From contig JAFCMP010000098.1 in the NCBI GenBank assembly GCA_017506865.1, forward strand, positions 62,001 to 126,000: a stretch of 64,000 bases of DNA. Direction: 5' to 3'. This DNA comes from Tribonema minus. Lineage: Eukaryota; Sar; Xanthophyceae; Tribonematales; Tribonemataceae. Made by a program: the position numbers and the translations under genes. Under the pieces are notes generated by a model that was not told the DNA's origin, did no database searches, and saw only the letters and a program-made list of their open reading frames with translations. Positions 32,101-43,700 of the stretch are shown one piece after another (position 1 is the first letter of the stretch; the number at the start of each line of letters is the position of its first letter).

Positions 32101-34259
32101 GGACTTGTTGCTGAATCCCAAAACAGGCCACAACAAGTCCGGCGAGAAGACGTCCGCAAGGGGGGCGCCGGCAGTCGCTAACCCTAGCCCTAACCCTAAC
32201 CCTGACTCTAAGCACACCAACGGTGGCAGCAGCATGCAACAGCACAGCGTCGGTACATGGTCGTGGCGAGGCAGTGCACCTCGCATGAGCACGATGACAC
32301 GGCGCATCATGTTGAAGAGATTCTGAAACTTCAACAGCACTTCGACAGCACACCACGTGACCTCAGATCACAGGATGCTACAGGAGTGCATCGCTCTGAG
32401 CACTGTTGCCAGCGCAGCAGCAACTGTGCGAAGGCGCTCGTGGAAGGGTAGACGCGGAATCAAAACATCCACAGGACATGGAACGTCGCAAACAAGCTGT
32501 GAAGCACATGGCGCAGCGGAGGACCCCAGCTGAGCTACTGACGCTGCATGCGTCAACGCATCACAGACACAGACACGGCTGCAAAGCAGTCAGCTACGCA
32601 GCTTCTTCCGTCTGCAACAAGCTTCGTTTCTGCTTGCACCAGTACAAGCTTTCGTTTACTCAGACGTCATTGCTAGCACTACCTGTATCAAGCGTGCATC
32701 GACAACAAGCTTACTTGTGACTGCACCATTACACGCTCGCCTTTACTCATGCGTCATTGCTAGCAAAACTTGTAACAGCGCTTACTCATGCGTCATTGCT
32801 AGCAATACTTGTAACAACGCGTGCATCAACAACGAGCTTGCTGGTGATCACACCATTACAATACACGCTTTCGTTTACTCAAAAAAATCGTCATTGCTAG
32901 CACTGTTAGAATATGGACCGGTTCCTGCTTCTGTCACAATCATCTAGTACGCGGGGGTTCAGACCCAGCAGTTTCATAGCACGTATCAGGCGTGTTCTCG
33001 GCAATGTCCGTTACTTGGCGGTTACATCTACCGTCTGACGGTTCATTCTGCTTTGTTTGTCTAGTAGTATTCACTCTCGTAAGCCCAGCAACCACGGCCT
33101 GGCAATGCCTCTCAGCCTCCTCTGCTGCCTGTGCTCGTGCGCAACACCGCATTCCTAACGGTCATGAGCACCACCTGTAGTAACGCGTGCATGGACACGT
33201 ACCTTCATGGCGCTGGCCATGGCCTCGTGGCTCCGCACCACCTCCAGCTTGAGCGCCACGCCCTGCAGGTGGCTGCGGAACTCAATGAACTTGGTCACGT
33301 AGTTGCGCGTGCGCACCAGATCCTTGGCCAGCACCTGCACAGGACAATACATAGATGTTGATTTCGAATATGGATTGTCTCGGCTGCAGACCTGTGGTGA
33401 GCGTGAGCGCGTGCCGCATCATTACTTCGACAGGAGGACTGCGCACATGGCATGCGTACTGAAAGCCAGATCTCACGGGGCCAATATTATAGAGGCAAAC
33501 TAGATACGACAATGCACTGCACCACCGACATGCACAAATACATGGGAGGGCTTGACACGCTCTGGTGCTGAATACGCCATCGCTCAATGGAGTTGCCAGT
33601 GCAACGCAGTAACCTTGCTACAGCAGCGTGTCGTGCTAGTGCACTGTACACAGCCTCTACTCTCACTCCTGCTTTGCTTGTGTTACGTATTCGTACATAG
33701 CTGCAGCGCCTCTGTCGAAGGCCGTGCGCAGCCTGCTCTGGCATTGCCTCTGAAAGTGCTACACGTGTCATGTATGCTGCTACAAATTACACAGTGTGTT
33801 TTGTCAGCAAAACGCTAACAGTTTGACAGATTGTCATGATATACACACAAAGCAAACCACTTCCCGCAACGGTGTCTGGGAGGACCACGGACACAGTTTC
33901 TCATGGTGATGAAAATGCAGCATCTTTTGCATCACCAGTACTTGCGAAGTAAGTGGCAAAAGAAAAAAGGCTGGTTGTGCTGGGTTCAAATGGTGACGGA
34001 GTTTGATCAGCTAGCCCACTTCCAGCTCAAGTTTTATCGCTGGACAACAATGAAACTGCAAGTGTGGCAGGCTGCTCACCCTGACAGCGCCCATCTGGTT
34101 AGCAGCAGCCGCCTTTTTCATTTCAGATATGATCTTTTTTTCCTGCTTCTCCAGATTCGTCTTCTCCCTATCGAGCTCCCTGATGGCTCTGTTGATAGTG
34201 CGCTTATTCTCCCGCATTATCTCTTTCAAGGGCTTCTTCTTTCCCATCACATTGCCCAT
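29163..34259 (-). CDS. VPS2: ESCRT-III subunit VPS2/CHMP2
   Basis: Component of ESCRT-III, which polymerises on membranes in multivesicular body formation and cytokinesis and is disassembled by VPS4. Exons: 34259-34080, 33334-33203, 31403-31305, 30625-30511 and 29380-29163. Phases close and give 247 residues, against about 222 for human CHMP2A. The basic N-terminal helix matches the family (MGKKKPLKEIMRENKRTINR, IRELDREKTNLEKQEKKII), followed by LAKDLVRTRNYVTKF and the acidic helix DDVMNEEGDADAEDA. The C-terminal MIM1 motif (SELEARLNNLRRG), the VPS4 MIT-binding helix, is intact. The extra length is a linker with two poly-Gly runs in the last exon. Start is the only ATG before the helix. It is divergent from the CDK gene. 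Confidence 0.95.
29560..29640 (-). repeat. Copy of VPS2 exon 5 start
   Basis: The plus-strand text CCGCCCTGCGGCGCCACCGG, followed by the reverse of an acceptor, repeats the start of the last exon (29,380) about 210 bp upstream in the transcript. It is in the intron. Confidence 0.85.
29745..30511 (-). repeat. Ladder of VPS2 exon 4 end/donor copies
   Basis: Reading plus strand, CTCACTCACCCATGGTGATG and the following TCGTCGAGGACCTGG (reverse of exon end plus donor) recur near 30,361, 30,241, 30,061 and 29,908, with a remnant near 29,757. The live junction is 30,511. Between copies lie CCCTAACC-rich and poly-C stretches. Confidence 0.92.
29817..29873. repeat. Long near-perfect hairpin
   Basis: Arms of about 24 bp (TTAACCCGAGCTGTGAC then CAAATT, and its reverse) surround a loop of about 9 bases. 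It lies in the last VPS2 intron. It could be a foldback remnant or a stable RNA structure. Confidence 0.75.
30820..30885 (-). repeat. Copy of VPS2 exon 4 start
   Basis: The plus-strand text GGCTCGCTCGTCTTCTGGCA resembles the live acceptor and exon start at 30,625 (GAGCTCGCTCGTCATCTGGC). It lies about 230 bp upstream in the transcript. Confidence 0.7.
31404..31900 (-). repeat. Ladder of VPS2 exon 3 start/acceptor copies
   Basis: The plus-strand text GTTGAGCTGCACCATGGCC with GTCACGTCCTGTG recurs with boundaries near 31,568, 31,722 and 31,884, about 160 bp apart. Each carries the same flanking intron text, including TATAGAAATGGTGTCTT. The live junction is at 31,403. Confidence 0.92.
32650..32905. 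repeat. Tandem GTCATTGCTAGCA repeats
   Basis: Four units built on TTACTCATGCGTCATTGCTA followed by GCA, some with CTTGTAACA and CGTGCATCAACAAC spacers, lie in the VPS2 intron between exons 2 and 3. Confidence 0.8.
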
Positions 34260-34704
34260 GGTTGCTGGCAGCAGCCTGCTCGCGGTTGCTGCCAGCGCGT
34301 GTATGCTTGATCAGTCTTGCGCGGCCGGCGATGGCTGTAGAGGAGATTTAGGGTCACTTGCAAGCAGCCAACAACGCTTTTGGCCAGTGCGGGCGGCAGG
34401 TGGTCAACCGCAGCTCGCGGAAGAGCGAGGCGAGTTCTGTTCTTCAGGTTGAGGACCGCGCCGAGCTTGAGATTCACGCAGAGAGAGAGAAGTGTAAGTG
34501 TGTTTGTGTGACACCCGACACCAGCCAGCAGTGCTCTCTGAATCGAAGTGCTGTCCCTAAAGTGCGCTTTTCGTGTAAATTCACAGACAACAGCTGCAGC
34601 AGCAGGACGAAGCAACTGAAGCGCGGTTGATGGCGCTTCACCTAGGTGCTGTCCTAGCACGCAGCTAGTGCATCGGAGCTGCTACGGGCTAGTCAGGAGG
34701 GGCG
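34260..34704. promoter_or_regulatory. Divergent promoter between VPS2 and CDK
   Basis: Only 445 bp separate the two start codons, so transcripts probably start within this interval in both directions. No TATA box is obvious. Confidence 0.5.
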
Positions 34705-37700
34705 ATGGCTGGTACTCGGGCTGGAAGTGTCTGGTACGAGAAGGTGGAGCAGATTGGGGAGGGTACCTACGGCCAGGTGCGAATTCGGATTATTCATTAG
34801 ATCATGTCACATCAGCGATCCACTTTTTGCTGAAATATTTGTAATATCAGTCAAGGTGGTGCAGTAAGCTGTACTCCCCCAATGATCCGGCAGCTGTTCA
34901 TAAAACCGAACTTGCATTGGGAGTTCGCATGTATTGTAAGGTAGCAACTTGTTCACATCTGCTCAAAAAGGCGACAGCTGCACCAGACAAGCATCATGAC
35001 CTCAAGTTATCCACTTCTCCGCATATGCTTTGCAAATGATATACGTGTTCATCCCATAGAAGATAATACACCATCCCGATCTGTGTCTGCAGCAAAGTGG
35101 TTGAGCCCAGCATTTCCCATGTCGCATACACACACACTGCGACTCTGCAACTGTGCGACCCATGTTGTTATGGTCAGGTTTTACAAATTGACAGGACCCG
35201 CTGCCGCTTGGTTGCCGCTTCAATGCTCAATGATATCGTCGTCGTTGGAAAGCAGAGAGTACACGTTGGTATGCATACATTTGTGCATGTTGCATTGCAA
35301 TCACGTTCGGCCCCCTCTACAAGCGCGCGACATGGTGGTGCTGAACGATGAGCACGTCCCTAATGTGCACCAATCGGACAGAAACAACCTCTGTTCACTG
35401 CCTGATGGACCAAACTGGCACCAGAACTCGTCGTCTGCCACTTGCACCTTAACACACCGTGTGAAGTATCACGCTTGTGCTGTAGTACTGCTCATCTAGG
35501 CGTGTGCACAAGTCATTGAAGCACTATGACAAGCGGTGCCAGTTGTTTATTTGCCGAATGAGCAATTAGACGTATGTTTCACGAATCACATGTTACATAT
35601 AGAAGTATGCACCACTGAATACGTAGCCCAGCTTCTCTCCATTGCTGTGATCTGGGGCAGTAGATTAGGTACCAATGCTGTCACAGCACAGGGCTCTGGT
35701 GGAAGCAGAATGGCCATGGCAGCAATGCGTTTGTGAAGCCAGCCGCTGTTGTCGCATTGTTGCAAGGCGCATGCGCATCTTCAAGCCGATAACACCGAGT
35801 TTACCGCTGCTTTGGCGGTCCTCACTGAAACCGCAATGTGGGCTTTTCACTCAACAGACGGATTCTCTGCGAGCCGATGCGGGCAGAGCCGACTGGAATG
35901 CACTCGTAAAGTTGTTAGCGGAGTACTATACTGCCCCTGTACTGTCTCAGCAAGGGCAGTTGCTGCATGCATTGCTGCTGTGCTATGAATATGTGGCTTC
36001 TCTTCACCAGGGGTTTGGCGCGTCTCAACCGCAGTCCATCTGTGAACTTATCGTGAACTCTCTGCTTGTAAGGTGTACCGTGCGCGCCACCGCGTCTCAG
36101 GGAAGGTCGTGGCGCTCAAGAAGATCCGCGTGCACAACGAACACAATGGTGAGGGAGAGTGCGTGCAGCCTGGCACTGTCGTTATCGCTGGGGCCACCCT
36201 CGTGCGCTTGCAAGAGTACGTGCAGAAGTGCTGGGGTTGCATGCGGGGTGGCGGCAGCGGCTGCTGCTTCATGCCCCCAGAGGGGAGCACCGGACGAGTG
36301 CAGATGCAGTTGTGAAGCTATATGTTGGGTCCGTCGGCAGTGTGCCGCAAGTGCAGAATGTGAAGAGAGAGCATCAGTGGCAACTCACGTGTACCATCTT
36401 GAGCACCCATGCATGTCACTGAAGCCACGGATTGTGCTGTCGCGCCAAGTGGTGACGCTCATCACAGCATGCCCGTGGTGATGCTCATCTGTCGTGCTGG
36501 CGCGCAAAGCCTTCAAAATGCAAGTTTGTGAGCTGCCGACACACTGCTCACATGCTCATGGCGGTGCTCAACCGCGTGCACTGCAAAGCCCTCAGACAAG
36601 CAAGTTCGTGAGCTGCCAACACACTGCGCATGTGCTCATGTCAATGCTCATCGCGCACGCGCTCTGCGTGTCGCAGGCCTGCCCCTAACGGCGATCCGTG
36701 AGATCAAGATTCTCAAGGAGCTGTCGCACCCGAATATGGTGGAACTTTTGGAGGTGGTGACGTCGGGGGGGCAGGAGGATGAGGAGGAGGAAGAGGCTGC
36801 CGCTGCTGCGGACGCGAAGGGGGGGGCGGTGGTCAGGACGGACAGGGGGAGGCGCGGCAGGCAAGTTGAAGTTGACGTTGCTCAGCTGAAGGGCAGCTTT
36901 AAGGTGAGGGATGAGCGTATTGTGCATCAGGCATAGCAGGCAGCTGCTGCTGCTGACGCTAAGGGGGCGGTGGTCAGGACGGAGAGGGGGAGGCGCGGCA
37001 GGCAAGTTGAAGGTGTTGTGTGCGTCACTGAAGTTGCTTAGCTGAAGGAGGTGAGGGTGAGCATACTTGTGCATCAGGCGGAAGAGGCTGTCGCTGCTGC
37101 TGACGCCAAGGGGGGGGGCGGTGGTCAGGACGGAGGCAGGCGCGGCAGGCAAGTTGAAGTTGGAGTTGTGTGCATAATACTTGAAGTTGAGCCGTGCGCG
37201 CACTGTTTGAGAAGGAGGATGAGCCTGTTGCTGCAGATGGGGGGTTGACGGTGGGCGGAACAGACAAAGGGGCAGACGTGCCAGTTAGGGTTACCCTAAC
37301 CCTAACCCTGAGAAGAGGCCGCTGATGCTGAAGAGGGCACAGACTGCCTCGACAGACCAGCGCTTCTGACGATGTACTGTTTCCAGTAGGCTCCATGTGG
37401 GGATAAGTATGTGTCTACCGCTGGCATGCAGGGGCGAGGGTTGCTTCTTTAGGGAGGGTTGACTTTTTTCATTGAGGTTAGGGGGTGAGGAAGATCGCAG
37501 CGCTCGTGAAAGACGCGCGGAGGTGCGAGGCATGATCGCTTTGGTGTACTACCGCTGAGATGTCATGCACACACAACACACTGCATTGATCACAGTCATC
37601 ATCTGCAGATGTTCAGAGACAGGTCAATGCACTCTATCTGTGAGGGGGCATATAAGGTGAGGTTTCATCAACAACCGAAGTGGGGTACGTGGACCACGAG

Positions 37701-40700
37701 TGCAGTGTCAGGACATGTTCTTGTCATTGTCTCCATAAATGAACCATTATCCAGCTTTCTGTGTTTATATTGGTATTCAAGTACGCTGAATGTACCTTTT
37801 TTGCCCCTTCGTCTAACTGTGCTGTTGCTGCAGCCTGTTTCTCGTTCTGGAGTACGTGGATCACGACCTGGCGGGCCTGCTGGACATGCACTACTGCTTC
37901 TCGCCGCAGGCCATCAAGATGATCATCAAGCAGCTGCTGGAGGTGAGCAGAAACTGCTTCAAGCACAACTTTGAACTCCTTTGAACTCTTCTCATGTGCA
38001 CACTTGTGGCGTCACTTGAAGTACTACTTCAAGTTTGTGCCTTGTCACCTAGAGCTCTACGATCTTTGGATTTGTTTTCATACTTCGGAAGTATATTTTC
38101 ATACTTCGAAGTATGCTTTTAACTGTATTCATGTGGACACTGCTGGCGTCGCTGGATCAACAAGCAAGGAACAAGCAAGTACTCACAAACTGGCGTTCGA
38201 GCATGTGCTTCATATCCTCACACGGGACTTTGGGAGGCGAGTGAAGGCACCCCTTTAGAGGTGTTGCCTTATGTCATGTTCAATGAAGGAAGAAAGCAAG
38301 CGCATGCACGAGCACTGCAGCGCAGCTCGCCCCTTGCTTGCGCGCGCCGAGCGCAGCCATGCGCACCACCGTTTGCACATGCTTGTACCCCAGACAGGCG
38401 AGTGCTTGAAGCTTTGTGCCGGGCGCGAAGCAATGTCAATTGGTTGAAATGGAAGCCGTGTCATTAATCAGTTTGGGCTCTTGGCTCAGCTCCTTATCAC
38501 AAAGCATGGGGCGGGTAGCGACGCGATTGTGGCTTGCGATAGTGCACCCTCTGCTTGAGAGTAGGCCCAGTGACGTGACTACACACCGTGAATGTACCCT
38601 TGCTGCTGGGTGCAAGAGTGTTCACAACAAACCTCACATCAATGTTGAACAAGTGAATCGGATTGTGCGTGAGCGCTGCATCGTCATCAGCAGTCGCCGC
38701 CTTCAAGACCACTTGGCAACTGTCATTTTTCTGCAACAGAGCAACAGCGAACAAAATCTCTGAGCAAGCGGACACAACAGCTTCTCAATGTTTCGTTGCC
38801 TCTCGGCGTGCGCAGGTGCTGCAGCACATGCATGAGCACATAACCATCGATTTCTACATCACAGAGCAACGGAGACCTACAACGGAGGCCGCGCGGCCAC
38901 TACAGCTTCTTCCTAATGGTTCGTTGTCCTCGGGGCGTGCAGGTGCTGCAGCACATGCACGAGCACGTAACCATCAATTTCTATATCACAGAGCAACCGA
39001 GAACACAACCGAAACCACGCGGCCACTTCGCCTTCTCAATGGTTTGTTGTCCTCGGGGCGCGCAGGTGCTGCAGCACATGCACGAGCACCGCTACACAAT
39101 TGAAACCACGCGGCCACTACGGCTTCTTCCAAATCTATTGTCGTCCTCGTAGGTGTTGCAGCACATGCACGAGCACCGCTACGTGCACCGAGACATCAAG
39201 TGCAGCAACATTCTACTGGACAACCACCACCGCCTGAAGCTCGCCGACTTCGGTCTCGCGCGGCGCCTGTGCGAGGACCAGGACAGGCAGCTCTCCAACA
39301 AGGTCATTACGCTGTGGTACCGGCCGCCAGAGCTGCTGCTGGGGGCGCGCAGGTGAGGGGGCGGCACATCCGGGTGTTGTCTGGCATCTGCTGTAAAACG
39401 CCGCTGCTGCTGCTGCTGCTGCTGCTTCACAGGCAGAGTACAGCATGGCATGTTTGAGAGCAGATCTGGGCCAGTGCTGTGGTACGCGGTGGTGCACGTA
39501 GAGTTAGGGTTAGGGTAGGGTTAGGGTTAGGTAACCCTTTCAAGCCGTATTCTGTCGGCGCGCCACTGGGAGACCTGCCACGTGGCGCCCTCAATGGCAA
39601 TCGGAGCTACCTGCTCCTTACTGTGTTGCAAGTGGTCTTTCTCTATCGTAGCGATCAAAGGCTGAGGGTCACGGTCAGACTGTGTCCGCTACTGCGCAAG
39701 TCTAGGCGTGAAGATGTTGGGGCGCAATTGGGAAACCTGCCGCTTGGCGCCCTCGAGGGTGCTCGGAGCTAACTGCTTCTTACCTTATTGCGAGTGGTCG
39801 TTCACAATCTGAGGGTTAGGGTTAGGGTTAGCTTGTGACCGCCCCGCGTGTCGCGCACGCAGCACATGCCACCCTTGTCCTCATTTTACCAGCGCTTTGC
39901 GCCTGTGAACATGCGCGGCAGTTCCGACACTACAGTACAGTGCATTCAACTGTGAATCATATGCTGCAGCAAGAAAAGCCGCGTCTCGCATGTGATTCAT
40001 GCTGACTACCGTCCATCGGCGCACTGCGTTTCTGACATGTTTGATGCTTCGCCCGCTGCATGCTGACGTTGTTGTGGTCTTTTGTGTGCAGCGTGCTGAC
40101 TCTTGGGCCCATCGCCCTTCACGTACCTACTGGTCACGTAGTCCATCAGATGCAGCATGTTGAGCATGTACAATTGTCAATGACGCACACCATACTGATT
40201 GCGAGGCCCACTTGCTGCTTGTTTGCTTTCAAGTGATAACTTCCAAATAAATAACTCGCTTACTCTTGTTAATTGCATCGCGCGCTTAGATACGGGCCAC
40301 CAGTGGACATGTGGGGCGTTGGCTGCATACTGTCAGAGCTCATACTGCAGAAGCCGCTGCTGCCGGGCAAAGTGGTGAGTCACCAATCGAAGTTACATAG
40401 GGCAAGTCACCGGTCAGATTTCCACAGGCAAGGCCGGCACGCTGACGTTCAAATTGAAGTAGCTGATGACTCAAGCCGCATGCCGGCACAGCTCAGCTGC
40501 TGTGATGCAGCACCGGCGGCGCGACAAGCGCTAGCGCAAGAACTTGCACGTGGAGGCGGACCAGGAACTTCAACTCAAGTGTGCACCGTCGTGGCCAGCG
40601 TGGCTCGCACCAGAGACGGGCTACATGAGCGCATCTCTTCTCATCTCAAGACCGCATTGCATTCATTCATTCATCCATCCATCCTTTACTCATTCATCTG

Positions 40701-43700
40701 TAAATTCACATGGCATTCATTCATTCGTCCATCCATCCTGTGGCACGCGAGCGCATCATCTTATCTGCGCCAGCCGCGCAGCATACTCTGCTTGCTGTAG
40801 CTGAGGCAGCTGGAGATGGTTCGTGCTAGACCTCTATTCGTTCACTCACGCATTCATTGATCATTCATTCATCTACTCACTGCCATGTGCTGCGCCCTCA
40901 ACGTCTCCTCTCCATCACATCGTGATGATCTGGAAGGGGTGGTCGGCACGTCCAATGCACACGACCACATTCGTCCATTCACTCACACGTTTATTTACTC
41001 ATGCCTGCAGGAGCTGGAGCAGCTGGAGATGATCTTCAGGGGTGGTCGGCATGCGCACCAACATGGCCACGGTTCATTATTCAATCACATGTCCATTCAT
41101 TCATTTCACGCGTGCGCAGGAGCTCGAGCAGCTGGAGATGATATTCAAAGTCGTCGGCACACCCACCGAGAGCGCGTGGCCGGGGCACGCACATTACTGC
41201 ATTCATTCATTCACGCATTCAATCAATCATTCATTCACTCATTCATTTCATGCGCGCGCGCGCGCAGGAGCTGGAGCAGCTGGAGATGATCTTCAAAGTC
41301 GTCGGCACGCCCACCGACAGCGCATGGCCGGGGCACGCAGAGCTGCCGCTGTGGCAGGAGATGCAGCCGCCGGTTTTCTACCCCAACGTCCTCAAGTCGC
41401 ACCTGTTGGAGACGGCACGCAAGGTACAGTGGTGTACTGGTGGTGAACTAACCCTAATCCTAACCCTAACCTAACCCTAGGGTGGTGCCCGCGCCCGCTT
41501 GCAGTTCATTACGGCAGCGAGCGAGGCACACGTGTGCGTGCTCAAGGTTGCTTAACACAGCCCGGCAGTGTATCCCAATGTCCTCAAGTCGCACCTGCTG
41601 GAGACTGCCCGCAAGGTACAGTGGTGATATGGTGCCGCGTGTGTTTGCAGTGTCCATTACGGCTGCGAGACACATGCGTGTGCATGCTGAAGTTGCGTTT
41701 GACAGTCTAGATGCTTGCTGCCGGTAGCGCAACGTGAGGTGGGAAATATCAGGTTGGGCAGGACAGCTAAGGCTGAAGTGTATCACTGTGCATGGGCATA
41801 TTTTTGCAGCGAGGCGCATCATGTGCCCTCAGCAGTGCTCAGCATTGGAACCTGCACTGTACGCTGCAGTCCCACATTGCGTAAGCCGTTCTATGTACAT
41901 CACGGCGCCGAACAGCAAAGTCAACGTACACAGACAGGTGTTGAGATTAAGGCAACATCGCCGCTTTGAGTGCCCGCATCATGGCGGACTCATGCAGCTA
42001 TTTCACGTACCACAGGGGATGTAGTGCACGCACACCGCCTATCACGGCCAAGCTCTTTGTTTTTTCCAGGTGCTGTAAATAAATAAATAGCTTGGACAAC
42101 CCTAGATGCATCACAGCCTTGTGTTGCTACAACTTCAACCAAGCGGTGCGCCCTGTGGACGCAATCTCTACCTCAAGATACATACTCTGAAGTTTGAATA
42201 TATACAGTATACCAAAACACCTCGAAGTACTCACAAAAGCTGCACCAGTACCAGTGGTTATACCTCTGCACGATGTCAAACTTCAACTTCAATCAGTACG
42301 CTCCCGTCCCGCGCGCCGCGGCAGATGGGCACGCACTCCAGCATGACCCCGGAGGCCGTGGACCCGACATGTCTCTCTCTAAATACATTATTTCCAAGCA
42401 AAAATCAACAGACAATACACCTAACAAAAAAGCTGTACCAGTGCTATATGTACTAGACAGTACTACTCTACATACTGTAGCCAATCTCAACTCTGACCCA
42501 ATCTGTATGCTCATCGTCACGGCGGCTGTTGCACGCCGCTGCAGATGGGCACGCACTCCAGCATGACCCCCGAGGCCGTGGACCTGATAGCGCGCCTCAT
42601 GACGCTCGACCCGCAGCGCCGCATGAGCGCCAAGACGGCGCTAGAGGGCAGGTAGGTAGCGGCGGCATGGCTTGCGCGCTGCATACGTACATACCGCTTC
42701 ACTTCCGTCGACCTGATACATAGCGAACCTCATGACGCTCGACCCGCAGCGCCGCAAGAGCGCCAAGACGGCGCTCGAGGGCAGGTAGGTAGTGGCGACA
42801 TTGCTCGCGCGCTGCGTACATACATACCGCTTCACTGAGTACAGCAGCGCTCAGCGGCTTAGAGAGAACCTGCGGCGGGCGCGCTCATGCTGATTTTTTA
42901 AGCGTGGACCAAAAGTGGCGCTCCCATACTTGAGGTTGAAGCCGACCAACTTTGGGTACCGTAAATCACGGGGTATAAGACCGTGCCTCTGTATAAGAAA
43001 CGGGTGTCTTATACGGCGTATAAGTCACCCGTTTCTTGCAGCATTTTGACAGGCATGTATGTAAGATACTAGGTTTGCTGTATAAGAAACTCCCTTTCTT
43101 ACAGGCGGCATAAGGAACTCTTGCGTGTAAGAAAGGGGGTTCCTTACGCGACGGTAAAAGAAACTCGTACCTTGTGCAGCAAGCAAGGCAACTAGCAAAT
43201 TTTAGCAAGGAACCAATGACAGGCATGCAGCAAGCAGTACATGAGCCTCTGAGCTTGGCAGGCCCTCGCTTGCGCTTAGCAGAATGCTCTGGTGCTGGTA
43301 GCGTTCATCTGATTCACCATCGCTGGTGGCGCTGCTGCTGCTGCTGCTGCCGCTAAATCGGCTAAACCAGCTGCACTAACATCAGCGGCATTCATTGTTC
43401 AGCCGTACTACTCAATGCCTCACTGCCGCCTCTCAACTTCAAGACCCCCAAAACCGTTTGTGACGCACGCAATGCCGTATAAGATACCTGCTTCTTATAG
43501 CATGTTAACAATTGTGTATGTAAGATACTAGGTTTGGTGTATAAGATACTCCCTTTCTTATACGCCGTGTAAGAAACCTGTATCTAAGAGGGCCAAAAAG
43601 CTGGCGTTGTTAAGGAACGGGTGTCTTATACGTGATTTACGGACCTCGCACAAGCTGACCTCGTCGGGCGATGCTTCAGAGGACTTGGCTTCTTCCGCCA

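Noticed and set aside
40660-41250. CATT microsatellite as an independent feature
   Set aside because: It is ordinary simple-sequence repeat and appears to have been copied within the exon 8 ladder units.
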